From: UBA6623 sp965248235
GTDB lineage: Bacteria > Acidobacteriota > Terriglobia > Bryobacterales > UBA6623
DNA length: 64,000 bases
Assembly (NCBI GenBank): GCA_965248235.1
Contig: CBDFIU010000002.1
Location: 124,001-188,000, forward strand
Direction of reading: 5' to 3'
The notes beneath the pieces were generated by a model. It was not told where the DNA came from and made no database searches. It worked only from the letters and a program-made list of their open reading frames with translations. Positions within the stretch are counted from its first letter, which is position 1. Every line of letters begins with the position of its first letter. Below are positions 17,025 to 26,300 of this stretch, in pieces. Position numbers and translations under genes: made by a program.

Positions 17025-18125
17025 TCAGCTTGCGGCGGTTCCGGCGATCATGACCTGCGCGGGATTGATGGCGCCGTACTTGCCTTTGTTGGCGGTGATT
17101 TCAAAAGCTTCGGGGACGGCCTCGATCCCTTGGAGCACGTGCGTGATGGCGGGCTTGAGGCGCACGCGGCCGGAGGCGACCAGCAGCACGGATTGCTCGA
17201 GATGGGCGAGGGTTGAGATGTCGGGGAACAAGACGCGGAGGCTTCGTTCGCGCAGCCGATCGATCTCGATCTCCACCGGCCGGCCGTAAAAGGAAACGAC
17301 CATCAGTTTGCCGCCCGAGCGAACGGTTTCCAGCGCCAGACCGAACGTCTTCGAGCCGGAAAGGCCTTGGCGCGGGCTGCCTCCGGCGCATTCGAAAACG
17401 ATGTCCGCGCCATTGCCGCCGGTTAGTTCGAGAATGGCTTCGGCGGCGTCGATCTCCGAGGCGTTGATGGCGTAGTCGGCTCCGAGTTGTTTCGAAATTT
17501 CGCACGATTCGGGCCGGACGTCAACGGTGATGATCTTTCCCGCGCCACTGGCCCGCGCCACCTGCATCGTTTCGAGGCCCATGCTGCCCTGCCCGATCAC
17601 GACGACGGAATCACCAAGTTGAATGTCGGCCGTATCGACGCCCGCCAGACTGTCGCTCAACGATTGGATGCAGGCGGCCTCGGAGTCGGAAATGCGGTCG
17701 TCCAATTTGACGAGGGCGATTTCGGGAATGGAGGCGAACTCGGCGAAAGCGCCCGGCAGTTGAAAGCCGATGATCGGACCTTTGCGGCAGCGAGCGCCTT
17801 GTTCGGAGCGGCACATGAGGCACTCACCGCAAGGCAGTTTGGCGCGCGCGGCGATGCGGTCGCCGGGACGAAACGGCGAGTCGTCGGCGGATTCGACGAC
17901 GCGCAGGCAGAACTCGTGCCCGAAAAGTCGCACCGGCGCTTCGGTTTCCAAGAGTTTCTTGACAGCTTCGTAGGCGACAGTGGGAATGTCGTTGGCGAGC
18001 TGGGCTTCGGTAACGCTCGGTTGGACGCAAAGCACTTCGGCGATGACGTGACCGGGGGTGAGAGAGGGCTTGGGAATGTCGTCTAAGCGGAGGTCGTTGA
18101 ATCCGTAGAATCGCCAGGCTTTCAT
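17025..18125 (-). CDS. Zinc-dependent alcohol dehydrogenase family protein
   Basis: 366 residues from the ATG at 18125 (MKAWRFYGFNDLRLDD); the frame is open to 18284 but the extension has no family character. The catalytic domain has GHEFCLRV and the structural zinc cysteines in LPCGECLMCRSEQGARC. The Rossmann part has SVVVIGQGSMGLETMQVA, followed by ITVDVRPE, where the acidic residue suggests NAD preference. Family members oxidise sugar alcohols, threonine or other polyols; the substrate here cannot be assigned. It stands alone on the minus strand. Confidence 0.85.
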   Translation of the reverse strand: MKAWRFYGFNDLRLDDIPKPSLTPGHVIAEVLCVQPSVTEAQLANDIPTVAYEAVKKLLETEAPVRLFGHEFCLRVVESADDSPFRPGDRIAARAKLPCGECLMCRSEQGARCRKGPIIGFQLPGAFAEFASIPEIALVKLDDRISDSEAACIQSLSDSLAGVDTADIQLGDSVVVIGQGSMGLETMQVARASGAGKIITVDVRPESCEISKQLGADYAINASEIDAAEAILELTGGNGADIVFECAGGSPRQGLSGSKTFGLALETVRSGGKLMVVSFYGRPVEIEIDRLRERSLRVLFPDISTLAHLEQSVLLVASGRVRLKPAITHVLQGIEAVPEAFEITANKGKYGAINPAQVMIAGTAAS

Positions 18126-18267
18126 GTGACTTGACTCGGGTAGAGGCTCGGCGGCCGCATCGATTTCGCGGTGCCGCCTCAAGAGCATAGCACGAGGGGG
18201 AGTGTGGGTTTTGCCGGTTTGGATTTGGTGGCTGGGGCGGCGGGGGCCCCACGCTGAGAGCCGGTGG

Positions 18268-18936
18268 CTACCGGGCGGCCGCAAAAAAGGGGGGCGAGAT
18301 CGGGTTCATGGCGAAACGCATTTCGGTCCTTTCGATCCAGCGCTCCCAGACCTTGGACGGGCGAGTTGAAAAGACCGTGTCGGCGTCGGCGGGGAAGACG
18401 TGCCACGACCCGCGTTCCATCTCGAAATCAAGCTGCCCCGCGGCCCAGCCCGAGTATCCGGCATAGAGCCGGAAACTTTCGTCGCCCTCCGAGCCGGCAA
18501 TGTATTTTTCGAGCAGGGTGCGGTTGGCGCTGAGGTAGACGTCGCCGAAAATCGAGTCGGACTTTTCAAGCGGCGTCTCGGAACGAGCCAGCAACAGAAC
18601 CGCCGATCTTTCGACCGGCCCGCCGGCGAAAATCGTCTCGGTCCGCTTTTCGACGCCTTCCAGATCGAGGATGCCGGCTAGTTTGACATCCGTCGAGCGA
18701 TTGACGATCAGCCCCATGGCGCCGTCCTCGCCGTACTTGGTGAGCAAGATAATGGTTTGCGCGAAATTCGGGTCGCGCAGTTCGCGGACGGCGACAAGAA
18801 AGCGCCCCTTGGCGGGCCGCATCCCCGCGGTTCGTTGCGGCGGCGGGAAAGCGTGAGTGGGCGCGGTTTGCCACAGCAGCACGCCGACCGAGCCAATCAG
18901 CGCGGCGGTGACGGCTATGCGGCGTTTTCGAAACAC
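18268..18936 (-). CDS. AlgH/YqgE-family protein with an export signal
   Basis: 222 residues. After an N-terminal MFRKRRIAVTAALIGSVGVL hydrophobic segment and THAFPPPQ comes a full YqgE/AlgH domain: GRFLVAVRELRDPNFAQTII, GEDGAMGLIVNRST, FAGGPVERSAVLLL, and GYSGWAAGQLDFEMERGSWH. Known members lack a signal and are thought to be cytosolic, with unclear function. The signal or membrane anchor here is unusual. It is followed by the CE15 gene on the same strand after a short gap, so co-transcription is possible. Confidence 0.85.
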   Translation of the reverse strand: MFRKRRIAVTAALIGSVGVLLWQTAPTHAFPPPQRTAGMRPAKGRFLVAVRELRDPNFAQTIILLTKYGEDGAMGLIVNRSTDVKLAGILDLEGVEKRTETIFAGGPVERSAVLLLARSETPLEKSDSIFGDVYLSANRTLLEKYIAGSEGDESFRLYAGYSGWAAGQLDFEMERGSWHVFPADADTVFSTRPSKVWERWIERTEMRFAMNPISPPFFAAAR

Positions 18937-18951
18937 AGCAGCGGTCCTCTT

Positions 18952-20286
18952 CTAAGGGCTTCCCTCTTGCTCGCGGCCGAAGTGGTGGTCGGCGAAATCC
19001 AGGTATTGACGCCAATCGTAATCAGTGATGTCGTGTTCGCCCCGACGAATATGGTAACCGATGGTGTCGCCTACCGGGTGGTCGACCGCGGGCATGCGAT
19101 CGACGTCGAGGCCCGCGCTTTCGAGCAGGCGGTAAACCGGGTCGGCGTGTTTGCCCGCGAGGAACTCTCCGCGCGGGTCGGACCATTGGTCGTCCTCGGC
19201 GCTTGCGATGTAGACGGGCCGCGGGGCGATCAACGCGATAAGCATATGTTGATCGACGGGCAAGGCGTCCTCGTCGCCGTTATAGCGGTTGAAGTTGTCG
19301 GCGAACCAATGCGGAAAAGAGGTATTGATGCGCTCAACGGTTTCGCCGAAGCGCCGTCGGCTCAACGCCGCGCCGCCGCAGCCGGATTCATTGGAAATGA
19401 CGATCGAGAAACGCTCGTCGAGGGCTCCGGCCCAGAGTGACGTTTTGCCCAGGCGCGAGAGACCCAACAGAACGGCGCGGCCGTCGTCGATGTCTTTGTC
19501 CGTCTCGAGGTAGTCCAGCGCGCGGCTCAGGCCCCACGCCCACGCCGCGATTGAACCCCATTCATCGGGGCCGGGTTTGGTTTGACCGGGTTCTAGGAAA
19601 TGCGGGTGAACTCCGTTCTGAAATCCGTCATCGAAGTCGGGATCGATATCGCCGTAGTAGATCGTCGCCAAGGCATAGCCGCGATCGAGAATGGTTTCGA
19701 CAGGCCAGCGGGAAGCATTGATCCCGCGCGAGCGCTCGGTGGCCTTGTGGTCGACGATGCCGTCGTCGGGCCCGTCGCGCATCCACGTTGTCGAGAGGGG
19801 AATGGAGGGGTCGGCATGGATCGAATGGTTGCCGCTGAAGTTGAGGCCCAAGAAGACCGGCGCGGGGTTTTCGGCCTCGCGAGGAAGATACAGCAGCATC
19901 TCGATCGAGGGGCCGTTTTCGTCCGCCGTGAAGTCGATCGCGATGCGCTTGCGAACGGCCTTGCCGGCGAGCGCTTTGTCGTCCTCCGACAGAAGGCGAA
20001 AGCGCAACGAGTCGGGCTTCTTGGGGGCGCGGCCGTAGACTTGTTCTTCAAAGAGGCGCAGGATTTCAGGACGCCGACGAGTGCGCCAGGTTGCGGCGTC
20101 GCGCACCGGCGAGCCGTCGGCGAGGGTGAGCGGATCGGGCAATTTATACGACGGCACTTTGGATTCGTCGTAGTTGAAACCGGCGGGTTGGGCGTCGGCC
20201 GAGGTGACGGAAATGGCGAGCAGGCAAGTGACTAAGGCGGTCACCGCGGCCCATGAGGATAACGTCGCGTCGGGTGTGAGGGTCAT
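18952..20286 (-). CDS. Exported glucuronoyl esterase, CE15 family
   Basis: 444 residues from the ATG at 20286. The signal is WAAVTALVTCLLAISVTSAD. The family cleaves ester bonds between glucuronic acid on xylan and lignin alcohols. The nucleophile elbow GLSRLGKTSLW (Ser near residue 275) matches the CE15 G-x-S-R-x-G-K motif; ISNESGCGGAALSRRRFGE and NTSFPHWFADNFNRY follow as in the family, and the likely catalytic His is in RRGEHDITDYDW near residue 420. The frame is open to 20568, but that extension overlaps a repeat and the next gene. Confidence 0.88.
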   Translation of the reverse strand: MTLTPDATLSSWAAVTALVTCLLAISVTSADAQPAGFNYDESKVPSYKLPDPLTLADGSPVRDAATWRTRRRPEILRLFEEQVYGRAPKKPDSLRFRLLSEDDKALAGKAVRKRIAIDFTADENGPSIEMLLYLPREAENPAPVFLGLNFSGNHSIHADPSIPLSTTWMRDGPDDGIVDHKATERSRGINASRWPVETILDRGYALATIYYGDIDPDFDDGFQNGVHPHFLEPGQTKPGPDEWGSIAAWAWGLSRALDYLETDKDIDDGRAVLLGLSRLGKTSLWAGALDERFSIVISNESGCGGAALSRRRFGETVERINTSFPHWFADNFNRYNGDEDALPVDQHMLIALIAPRPVYIASAEDDQWSDPRGEFLAGKHADPVYRLLESAGLDVDRMPAVDHPVGDTIGYHIRRGEHDITDYDWRQYLDFADHHFGREQEGSP

Positions 20287-20323
20287 GGCAAATCGAGTAT
20301 AGCCGAGCGGCTTGGAGGAAAAA

Positions 20324-20373
20324 CATGTCGGCACGAATGCCGACACGGCACACCTGGAGACGTGCGCCACGCC
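20324..20373. repeat. Dispersed palindromic repeat family C, copy 1
   Basis: Two adjacent hairpins: GTCGGCACGAATGCCGAC and GGCACACCTGGAGACGTGCG, then CCACGCC. The same architecture is at 26917-26972, with partial copies at 21065-21097 and 2284-2331. It lies between the esterase and CoA-binding genes. Confidence 0.75.
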
Positions 20374-20378
20374 GAACG

Positions 20379-20936
20379 CTATCTCTTCGAGCCGTCTCGG
20401 CGGCTCCAGCGGCGGGATGAAACGACGCCGCTGTTGAGTCCGAGAATCGACAGGTTGCCGAAGAAGCGGCCATGCTCGATTTTCATGCACAGGTCCATGA
20501 CGACTTCGAGCCCGGCGTCGCGGGCACGGCGAGCCGCTTCCTCGTGAATGATCCCGAACTGCATCCAAACAACCTTCGCGCCAATCTCAATCGCCTGCTC
20601 GACCAACGGCGGCACTTCCGACGCCGGGCGAAAGATATCAACTACGTCGATCGGTTCGGGGATGTCGACCAGAGTGGGGTAGCAGGTTCGTCCCAACATC
20701 TGTTTTTCCCGGGGATTGACGGGAACGACGTTGTAGCCCTCATGCAGCAAGTACTTAGCCGCGAAATGACTGGGGCGGTAGGGATTCGACGATAGCCCGA
20801 CCATGGCGATTTGGGAATAGGCCTTGAGAATGCGGAGGCGCTGATCGGGGGTAGTGGCGAACTCGCCCTTCGCGACCGGTGAATTAGCGGCCACGCCGCC
20901 GGCGCCGAGATTGCAGACGAGAGATGAAGGTGGCAT
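20379..20936 (-). CDS. CoA-binding domain protein (YccU-like)
   Basis: 185 residues from the ATG at 20936; the longer frame to 21077 lacks family character. A single Rossmann-like CoA-binding domain: YSQIAMVGLSSNPYRPSHFA, EGYNVVPVNPREKQMLGR, PTLVDIPEPIDVVDIFRPA, AKVVWMQFGIIHEEAA and GLEVVMDLCMKIEHGRF. It is the stand-alone form seen in many bacteria and related to the N-terminal part of succinyl-CoA synthetase alpha. Enzyme activity has not been shown for the family. The C-terminal SSRRWSRRDGSKR tail is basic. Confidence 0.85.
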   Translation of the reverse strand: MPPSSLVCNLGAGGVAANSPVAKGEFATTPDQRLRILKAYSQIAMVGLSSNPYRPSHFAAKYLLHEGYNVVPVNPREKQMLGRTCYPTLVDIPEPIDVVDIFRPASEVPPLVEQAIEIGAKVVWMQFGIIHEEAARRARDAGLEVVMDLCMKIEHGRFFGNLSILGLNSGVVSSRRWSRRDGSKR

Positions 20937-21064
20937 CGGTGATGCGGGTGCGGACTTGAATCCGAACTTATTGTAATCGGTGTTTCGACGGAAAGAGCCG
21001 CGGGCTTCGCCAAACCGGACCGTTACCCTTTTCCTACACGCGACCGCCGTGGCCGTTTGAGGAA

Positions 21065-21097
21065 GACATGTCGGCACGCTGAGGCGTGCGCCCCGTC
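21065..21097. repeat. Dispersed palindromic repeat family C, copy 3 (short)
   Basis: GACATGTCGGCACGCTGAGG runs into CGTGCGCCCCGTC. It keeps the opening GTCGGCACG and the closing GCGTGCGCC but lacks the middle. It is between metY and the CoA-binding gene. Confidence 0.6.
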
Positions 21098-21101
21098 GGG
21101 T

Positions 21102-22406
21102 TTAGTCGGACTCTTGGGATGCTTCGATGGCTTGATCGAGGTCCCAGAGCAGATCTTCGAGGTCTTCGAGCCCGACAGAAAGCCGAACCATGTCCGGCGT
21201 GATGCCGCAGGCTTCCATGTCTTCGGCCGGCAATTGCTGGTGCGTCGTGCTGGCGGGGTGAATGATCAGGCTCTTGGCGTCGCCGACGTTGGCGAGATGC
21301 GAGAACAGCTGCACGTTGTCGATCAATTTCTTGCCGGCTTCGATACCGCCTTCAATGCCGAAGGTGAAAACCGCTCCCGCCCCCTTGGGCATATACTTCC
21401 GAGCCATTTCCTTGTAAGGGCTCGAATCGAGTCCGGGATGATTCACCCATTGCACCGACGCGTACGCCTCGAGGTGTTTCGCGACCGCCAGCGCGTTGGC
21501 GCAGTGGCGGTCCATGCGCATGCCGAGAGTTTCCAACCCTTGCACGAACAGGAAAGAGTTGAACGGACTCATGCACGGCCCCAAATCGCGCAAGCCTTCC
21601 ACGCGGCACTTGAGAATGAACGCCATCTCTCCGAACGTCTCGGCGAATTTCATGCCGTGGTACCCGGGGCTGGGCTCGCTCAATTGCGGGAACTTGCCGC
21701 TCGACCAATCAAACTTGCCCGCGTCGACAATAACGCCGCCGATACTGGTGCCGTGGCCGCCGATAAACTTTGTGGCCGAGTGCACGACGATATCGGCGCC
21801 GTGTTCGATGGGACGACATAGATAGGGCGTCGCGAAGGTGTTGTCGATCGCCAGCGGAATGCCGTTTTCGTGGGCGATCGCCGCGATGGCCTCGATATCA
21901 GGGACGTTCATGCGCGGGTTGGCGATGGTTTCGATGTAGAGCAGCTTGGTCTTGGGCGTAATGGCGGCGCGGAAGTTCGCCGGATCGTCGGGCTCGACAA
22001 AGACAGTGTTGTACCCGAAGCGGCGAAAGGTGGTGTCCATTTGGGTGTAGGTACCACCGCAGAGCGTGGCGGCGGAGACGATCTCGTCGCCAACTTCGCA
22101 CAGGCCGCTGATGGTCAGAAACTGCGCCGACTGTCCGCTGGCGACCGCCAGGGCGCCCAGTCCGCCTTCGAGCGAGGCCACGCGCTCTTCAAAAACGCCC
22201 GTGGTGGGGTTCATGATGCGCGTGTAGATGTTGCCGAATTGCTGTAGGGCGAAAAGCGAGGCGGCATGTTCGCTGTTTTCAAACACGAACGACGTGCTTT
22301 GATAGATGGGCAAGGCGCGAGCACCGGTGGCCTCATCGGGACGCTGCCCGGCATGCAGGGAGCGAGTATTGAATCCTAACGGGCGTTCTTCGCTGGTGTC
22401 GGACAT
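21102..22406 (-). CDS. metY: O-acetylhomoserine aminocarboxypropyltransferase (sulfhydrylase)
   Basis: PLP enzyme that makes homocysteine from O-acetylhomoserine and sulfide. About 434 residues from the ATG at 22406 (MSDTSEERPLGFNTRSLHAG). Signatures include YQSTSFVFENSEHAA, NIYTRIMNPTTGVFEERVA, ASGQSAQFLTI, IDNTFATPYLCRP and the PLP lysine in VHSATKFIGGHG (about K212). The length and the insert near GKFDWSSGKFPQLSEPS favour MetY over MetB or MetC. The product homocysteine would feed the MetH encoded 1 kb away. No SAM riboswitch was recognised in its upstream region. Confidence 0.92.
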   Translation of the reverse strand: MSDTSEERPLGFNTRSLHAGQRPDEATGARALPIYQSTSFVFENSEHAASLFALQQFGNIYTRIMNPTTGVFEERVASLEGGLGALAVASGQSAQFLTISGLCEVGDEIVSAATLCGGTYTQMDTTFRRFGYNTVFVEPDDPANFRAAITPKTKLLYIETIANPRMNVPDIEAIAAIAHENGIPLAIDNTFATPYLCRPIEHGADIVVHSATKFIGGHGTSIGGVIVDAGKFDWSSGKFPQLSEPSPGYHGMKFAETFGEMAFILKCRVEGLRDLGPCMSPFNSFLFVQGLETLGMRMDRHCANALAVAKHLEAYASVQWVNHPGLDSSPYKEMARKYMPKGAGAVFTFGIEGGIEAGKKLIDNVQLFSHLANVGDAKSLIIHPASTTHQQLPAEDMEACGITPDMVRLSVGLEDLEDLLWDLDQAIEASQESD

Positions 22407-22696
22407 AACGAAATATCTTAGCAGGCATCCGGCGGAGTGTCTCAAAGTTTCTTATTGACGCGAAAGATGACCCCGAGGGGGGAGTGTCGCGGGCACAAGA
22501 TTGGGGATCGTGAAGCTCCGCGGTCGGTCTCAGCCCGCCGCTCCCGTGCGAGCCGCCAAGGCCCTGCCGGCGGCCCGCGTTCGATTCTATCGATCGACGT
22601 TTTCGTCGGCGAGCCGGGTGAAGATGCTACACTGACAGGAATAATACCTTGCCGCGCAAGATCTTGTAGTCGGTAAGTCATAGAAAACAAAAGGAT

Positions 22697-22773
22697 CGGG
22701 GCGTAGCGCAGCCTGGTAGCGCGCTTGCTTCGGGAGCAAGAGGTCCGGAGTTCGAATCTCCGCGCCCCGACCA
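22697..22773 (+). tRNA. tRNA-Pro (anticodon CGG)
   Basis: 77 bases with the 3' CCA encoded. The acceptor stem CGGGGCG pairs with CGCCCCG. The D arm is GCGCAGCCTGGTAGCGC, the anticodon stem CTTGC/GCAAG with loop TTCGGGA gives anticodon CGG (codon CCG), and the T arm is CGGAGTTCGAATCTCCG. A possible -10 box TACACT lies at 22628-22633, but no good -35 box is seen. Confidence 0.97.
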
Positions 22774-22814
22774 ATGTTTTCCCAGCCCGTTAGGCCCGTT
22801 CTCTGCCTCGCGGT

Positions 22815-23165
22815 TTAGGCTAGGTTTAGTCTGGGCCGAAGCTCCAATTTTCTTGTTTTTTCGCGGTACGGTCGTTCGGGCGGCCGGTATTCGTGGGGAT
22901 TGCCGTCGCCGTCACTATCCTCGCCGTCAAGCATGACTTGAAGCTGAATGATTCTCAGCGCGCCGTTGTTGAGGGCGGAGACGGTCACCGTGGCGCGCGA
23001 AACCGCCGTCACCAACCCGACTTGCGTCAGCGTGACGGGGACTCTCCGCCAGGCGGAGGCCGCGGCCGGCGCGGCGAGCAGGGCAAGCGCGGCGAGAACA
23101 GCCGGCCATTGCCGATGTCGGCGGGTTCTATCATTGCCGTGCCATGAGTTCTCATCTCTTCCCAC
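22815..23165 (-). CDS. Small exported protein of unknown function
   Basis: 116 residues. A basic start is followed by PAVLAALALLAAPAAASAW, a plausible signal peptide, then a short domain (VPVTLTQVGLVTAVSRATVT, LRIIQLQVMLDGEDSDGDGN) and a charged tail. DGEDSDGDGN resembles a calcium-binding or acidic loop. The first start, GTG at 23165, directly abuts GGAGG with no spacing, so the start is uncertain. No family recognised. It is divergent from metH. Confidence 0.5.
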   Translation of the reverse strand: MGRDENSWHGNDRTRRHRQWPAVLAALALLAAPAAASAWRRVPVTLTQVGLVTAVSRATVTVSALNNGALRIIQLQVMLDGEDSDGDGNPHEYRPPERPYREKTRKLELRPRLNLA

Positions 23166-23388
23166 CCTCCGGTAAATCCTACTCTAGTCCGCGGGGCGAC
23201 ACCCCGAACGTGGCGGAAGCCGGCATGCGTCGGCGGGGTCAAGGGGCGATGGTGTTGCCGGTCCTATAATTAGGGGGAATCCCCGCGATTGCGCCGATTC
23301 CCGCAGAGCAATGCAGCCGACCTCTCGCACTTTGCGTTGATCTGGGCGTGCGTGCAGACAGACGGAAAAGCATCCGATTGGTTGTTCA

Positions 23389-26300
23389 ATGACGAGCCGC
23401 GACGACCGTAACGCCCAACTGCGCGAAACTCTGCGCGAACGCATCGTCGTGCTCGACGGCGCGATGGGAACGGCGATTCACGCGCTCGACTTGTCGATCG
23501 ATGAATTCGGCGGTCCGGAGTTTGAGAATTGCAACGAAAACTTGAACCTCAAGCGGCCCGACTTGATCCGCGGCATCCACGAGGCTTACTTGGAAGCCGG
23601 GGCTGACATTGTCGAAACGAACTCCTTTAACGGCAGCCCCGAGGATATGCGTGAGTTCGGTCTGAAAGACCAAGCCCACGAGCTGAATTTCGCGGCGGCC
23701 AAGCTGGCTCGTGAAGCGGCCGACCGCTACTCGACAACCCAAAGACCACGCTTCGTCGCCGGCTCGATGGGGCCGACGCGCAAGCCTATCACCCTGACGC
23801 CGGGCGTGCGTTTCGACACGATCGCCGCTGAATACCATGACCACGCCCTGGGGCTGGCCGAAGGCGGCGCGGACCTGCTGCTGCTGGAAACCGGCCAGGA
23901 CACACGCAATATCAAGGCCGGGCTGATCGGCATCGAACGGGTCTTCGATGAACTCGGCTACCGCTTGCCGGTTGTCGTTTCGGGAACGATCGAGCCGATG
24001 GGAACGATGCTCGCCGGTCAGCCGGCCGACGCTTTCACGGCTTCGCTGGCCCACGCCGGCTTGCTCTCGATCGGGCTCAATTGCGCCACCGGGCCGGAGT
24101 TCATGACCGACCATTTGCGCACGATTCATCATATGGCGCAAAGCGCGGTCCATTGTTACCCCAATGCCGGATTGCCGGATGAAGAGGGGAAGTTCCGCGA
24201 GACGCCTACCTCGCTGGCAGCCGCGCTCGAACGATTCGCGAACAACGGCTGGCTGAATCTCGTGGGCGGCTGCTGCGGAACGACGCCGGAGCACATTCGC
24301 GCCATCGCTCAGATGGTCGAAGGCAAGACCCCGCGGCGTCGTGAGCCGGCGCGAAAAACCTACTACAGCGGCCTGGACCTGGTCGAGGCGGGCGAGGACA
24401 ATCGTCCCCTGCTGGTCGGTGAGAGGACGAACGAAGTCGGTTCAAGAAAATTCAAACGGCTGATTCAAGAAGAGAAATACGAGGAAGCGTCGGAAATTGC
24501 GCGTAAGCAGGTTCGCAACGGTGCGCAGGTCATCGACATCAACCTCGAAAACCCGGATCGCGAGGAGGCCGACGACATCGACGCTTTTTACGCCGAACTG
24601 GTCCGCAAAGCGATCAAGGCGCCCTTCATGATCGACACGACCGATGCGGCGTCGGTCGAAAGAGCGTTGACCTATTGCCAGGGCAAGAGCATTATCAACT
24701 CGATCAATTTCGAGGACGGCGAGGAGAAGTTCGACCGCATCGTTCCGTTGCTCAAGAAATTCGGCGCGGCGATCATCATCGGCTCGATTGATGAAGACAA
24801 AGAGCAGGCGCAGGCGATTACGCGCGAGCGCAAGCTGGCCATCGCCGAACGGGCGCGTAAACTGTGCTCGGAAAAATGGGGTTTACCGGAGGAAGACCTG
24901 ATCTTTGATGCTTTGGTTTTCCCCTGCGCGACCGGAGACGAAAACTACATCGGCAGCGCCGTCGAAACGATCGAGGGCATTCGACTGATCAAGGAACGTC
25001 TGCCGCGCTCGAAGACCGCGCTGGGGGTCAGCAATGTCAGTTTCGGGCTGCCGCCGGCGGCCCGCGAAGTGGTCAACGCGGTCTTCCTGTTTCACGCCAC
25101 CAAGGCCGGCCTCGATTTGGCGATCGTCAACACGGAAAAGCTCGAACGCTACGCCACGATCCCCGACGAGGAGAAGAAGCTGGCCGAGGACTTACTGGGA
25201 AACTATCCGCCGCCCGAGATGGATGCCCCGCGCGACTACCGCGAACAGACCGCCGCACAGCGAGCCGCGATCAACAGACACCACATCGCCGCGATCGCCG
25301 AGCACTTCCGCGGCGCGAGCGCGCGGCCGAAAAAGATCGTGGCGGAATTGCCGCTCGACGAGCGACTGGCGCACTACATTATCGAAGGCACCAAAGAGGG
25401 ACTGGTCCCCGATCTCGATCGCAAACGCGAAGAGGGCCTTCAGCCGCTCGACATTATCAACGGCCCGTTGATGGTCGGCATGACGGAGGTCGGGCGCTTG
25501 TTCAACAACAATGAGCTGATCGTCGCCGAAGTGCTGCAATCGGCCGAAGCGATGAAAGCGGCCGTCTCGCACCTCGAGCAGTTCATGGAACACGCCGAGA
25601 GCGCGACCAAGGGCAAGATTATCCTGGCGACGGTCAAGGGGGACGTCCACGACATCGGCAAGAACTTGGTCGACATCATTCTGACCAACAACGGCTATAA
25701 CGTGGTCAACTTGGGCATTAAGGTACCGCCCGCCGATTTGATCGCGGCTTACCGCGAACACCAGGCCGATGCGATCGGGCTGTCGGGTTTGTTGGTCAAG
25801 AGCGCGCAACAGATGGTGGTAACCGCCGCCGATCTTTACCAGGCGGGGATCGCGCCGCCCTTGCTGGTCGGCGGAGCGGCGTTGAGCGACAAATTCACAC
25901 GCAACAAGATCGCACCCGCATACGACGAAAGCTCGGTGGTCTGCTACGCCCAAGACGCCATGACCGGATTGAGCTTGATGAACCGACTGATGGACCCCGC
26001 CCAACGCGAGGCCGTCGTGGAAGAGCGCCGGCCGACGTCGGCGGCACCCGTTACGCCGAAGCCCAGAGCCGCGGTGACGACCCGCCCCAGTCCGAAAGTG
26101 CGCCGCGATCTGCCGCTGAATGGCGTGCCCTATCCGGAGCGAATGGTGCGCGACGTGCCGCAGTTGGCTGAAATTTGGAGCTACCTCAATTCCCAGATGC
26201 TCTACGTCAAACATCTGGGATTTCGCGGTAACTTCGAACGCATGCTCAGTGAGCGCGACCCCAAGGCACTCGAGTTGCACGCGATCGTCGGCGAGATTCA

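Noticed and set aside
22407..22560. Possible SAM riboswitch upstream of metY
   Set aside because: No match to SAM-I, SAM-II or SAM-IV core sequences on the minus strand.
23166..23388. Possible SAH or cobalamin riboswitch upstream of metH
   Set aside because: I could not find the conserved core of either class; the region only has ordinary small palindromes.
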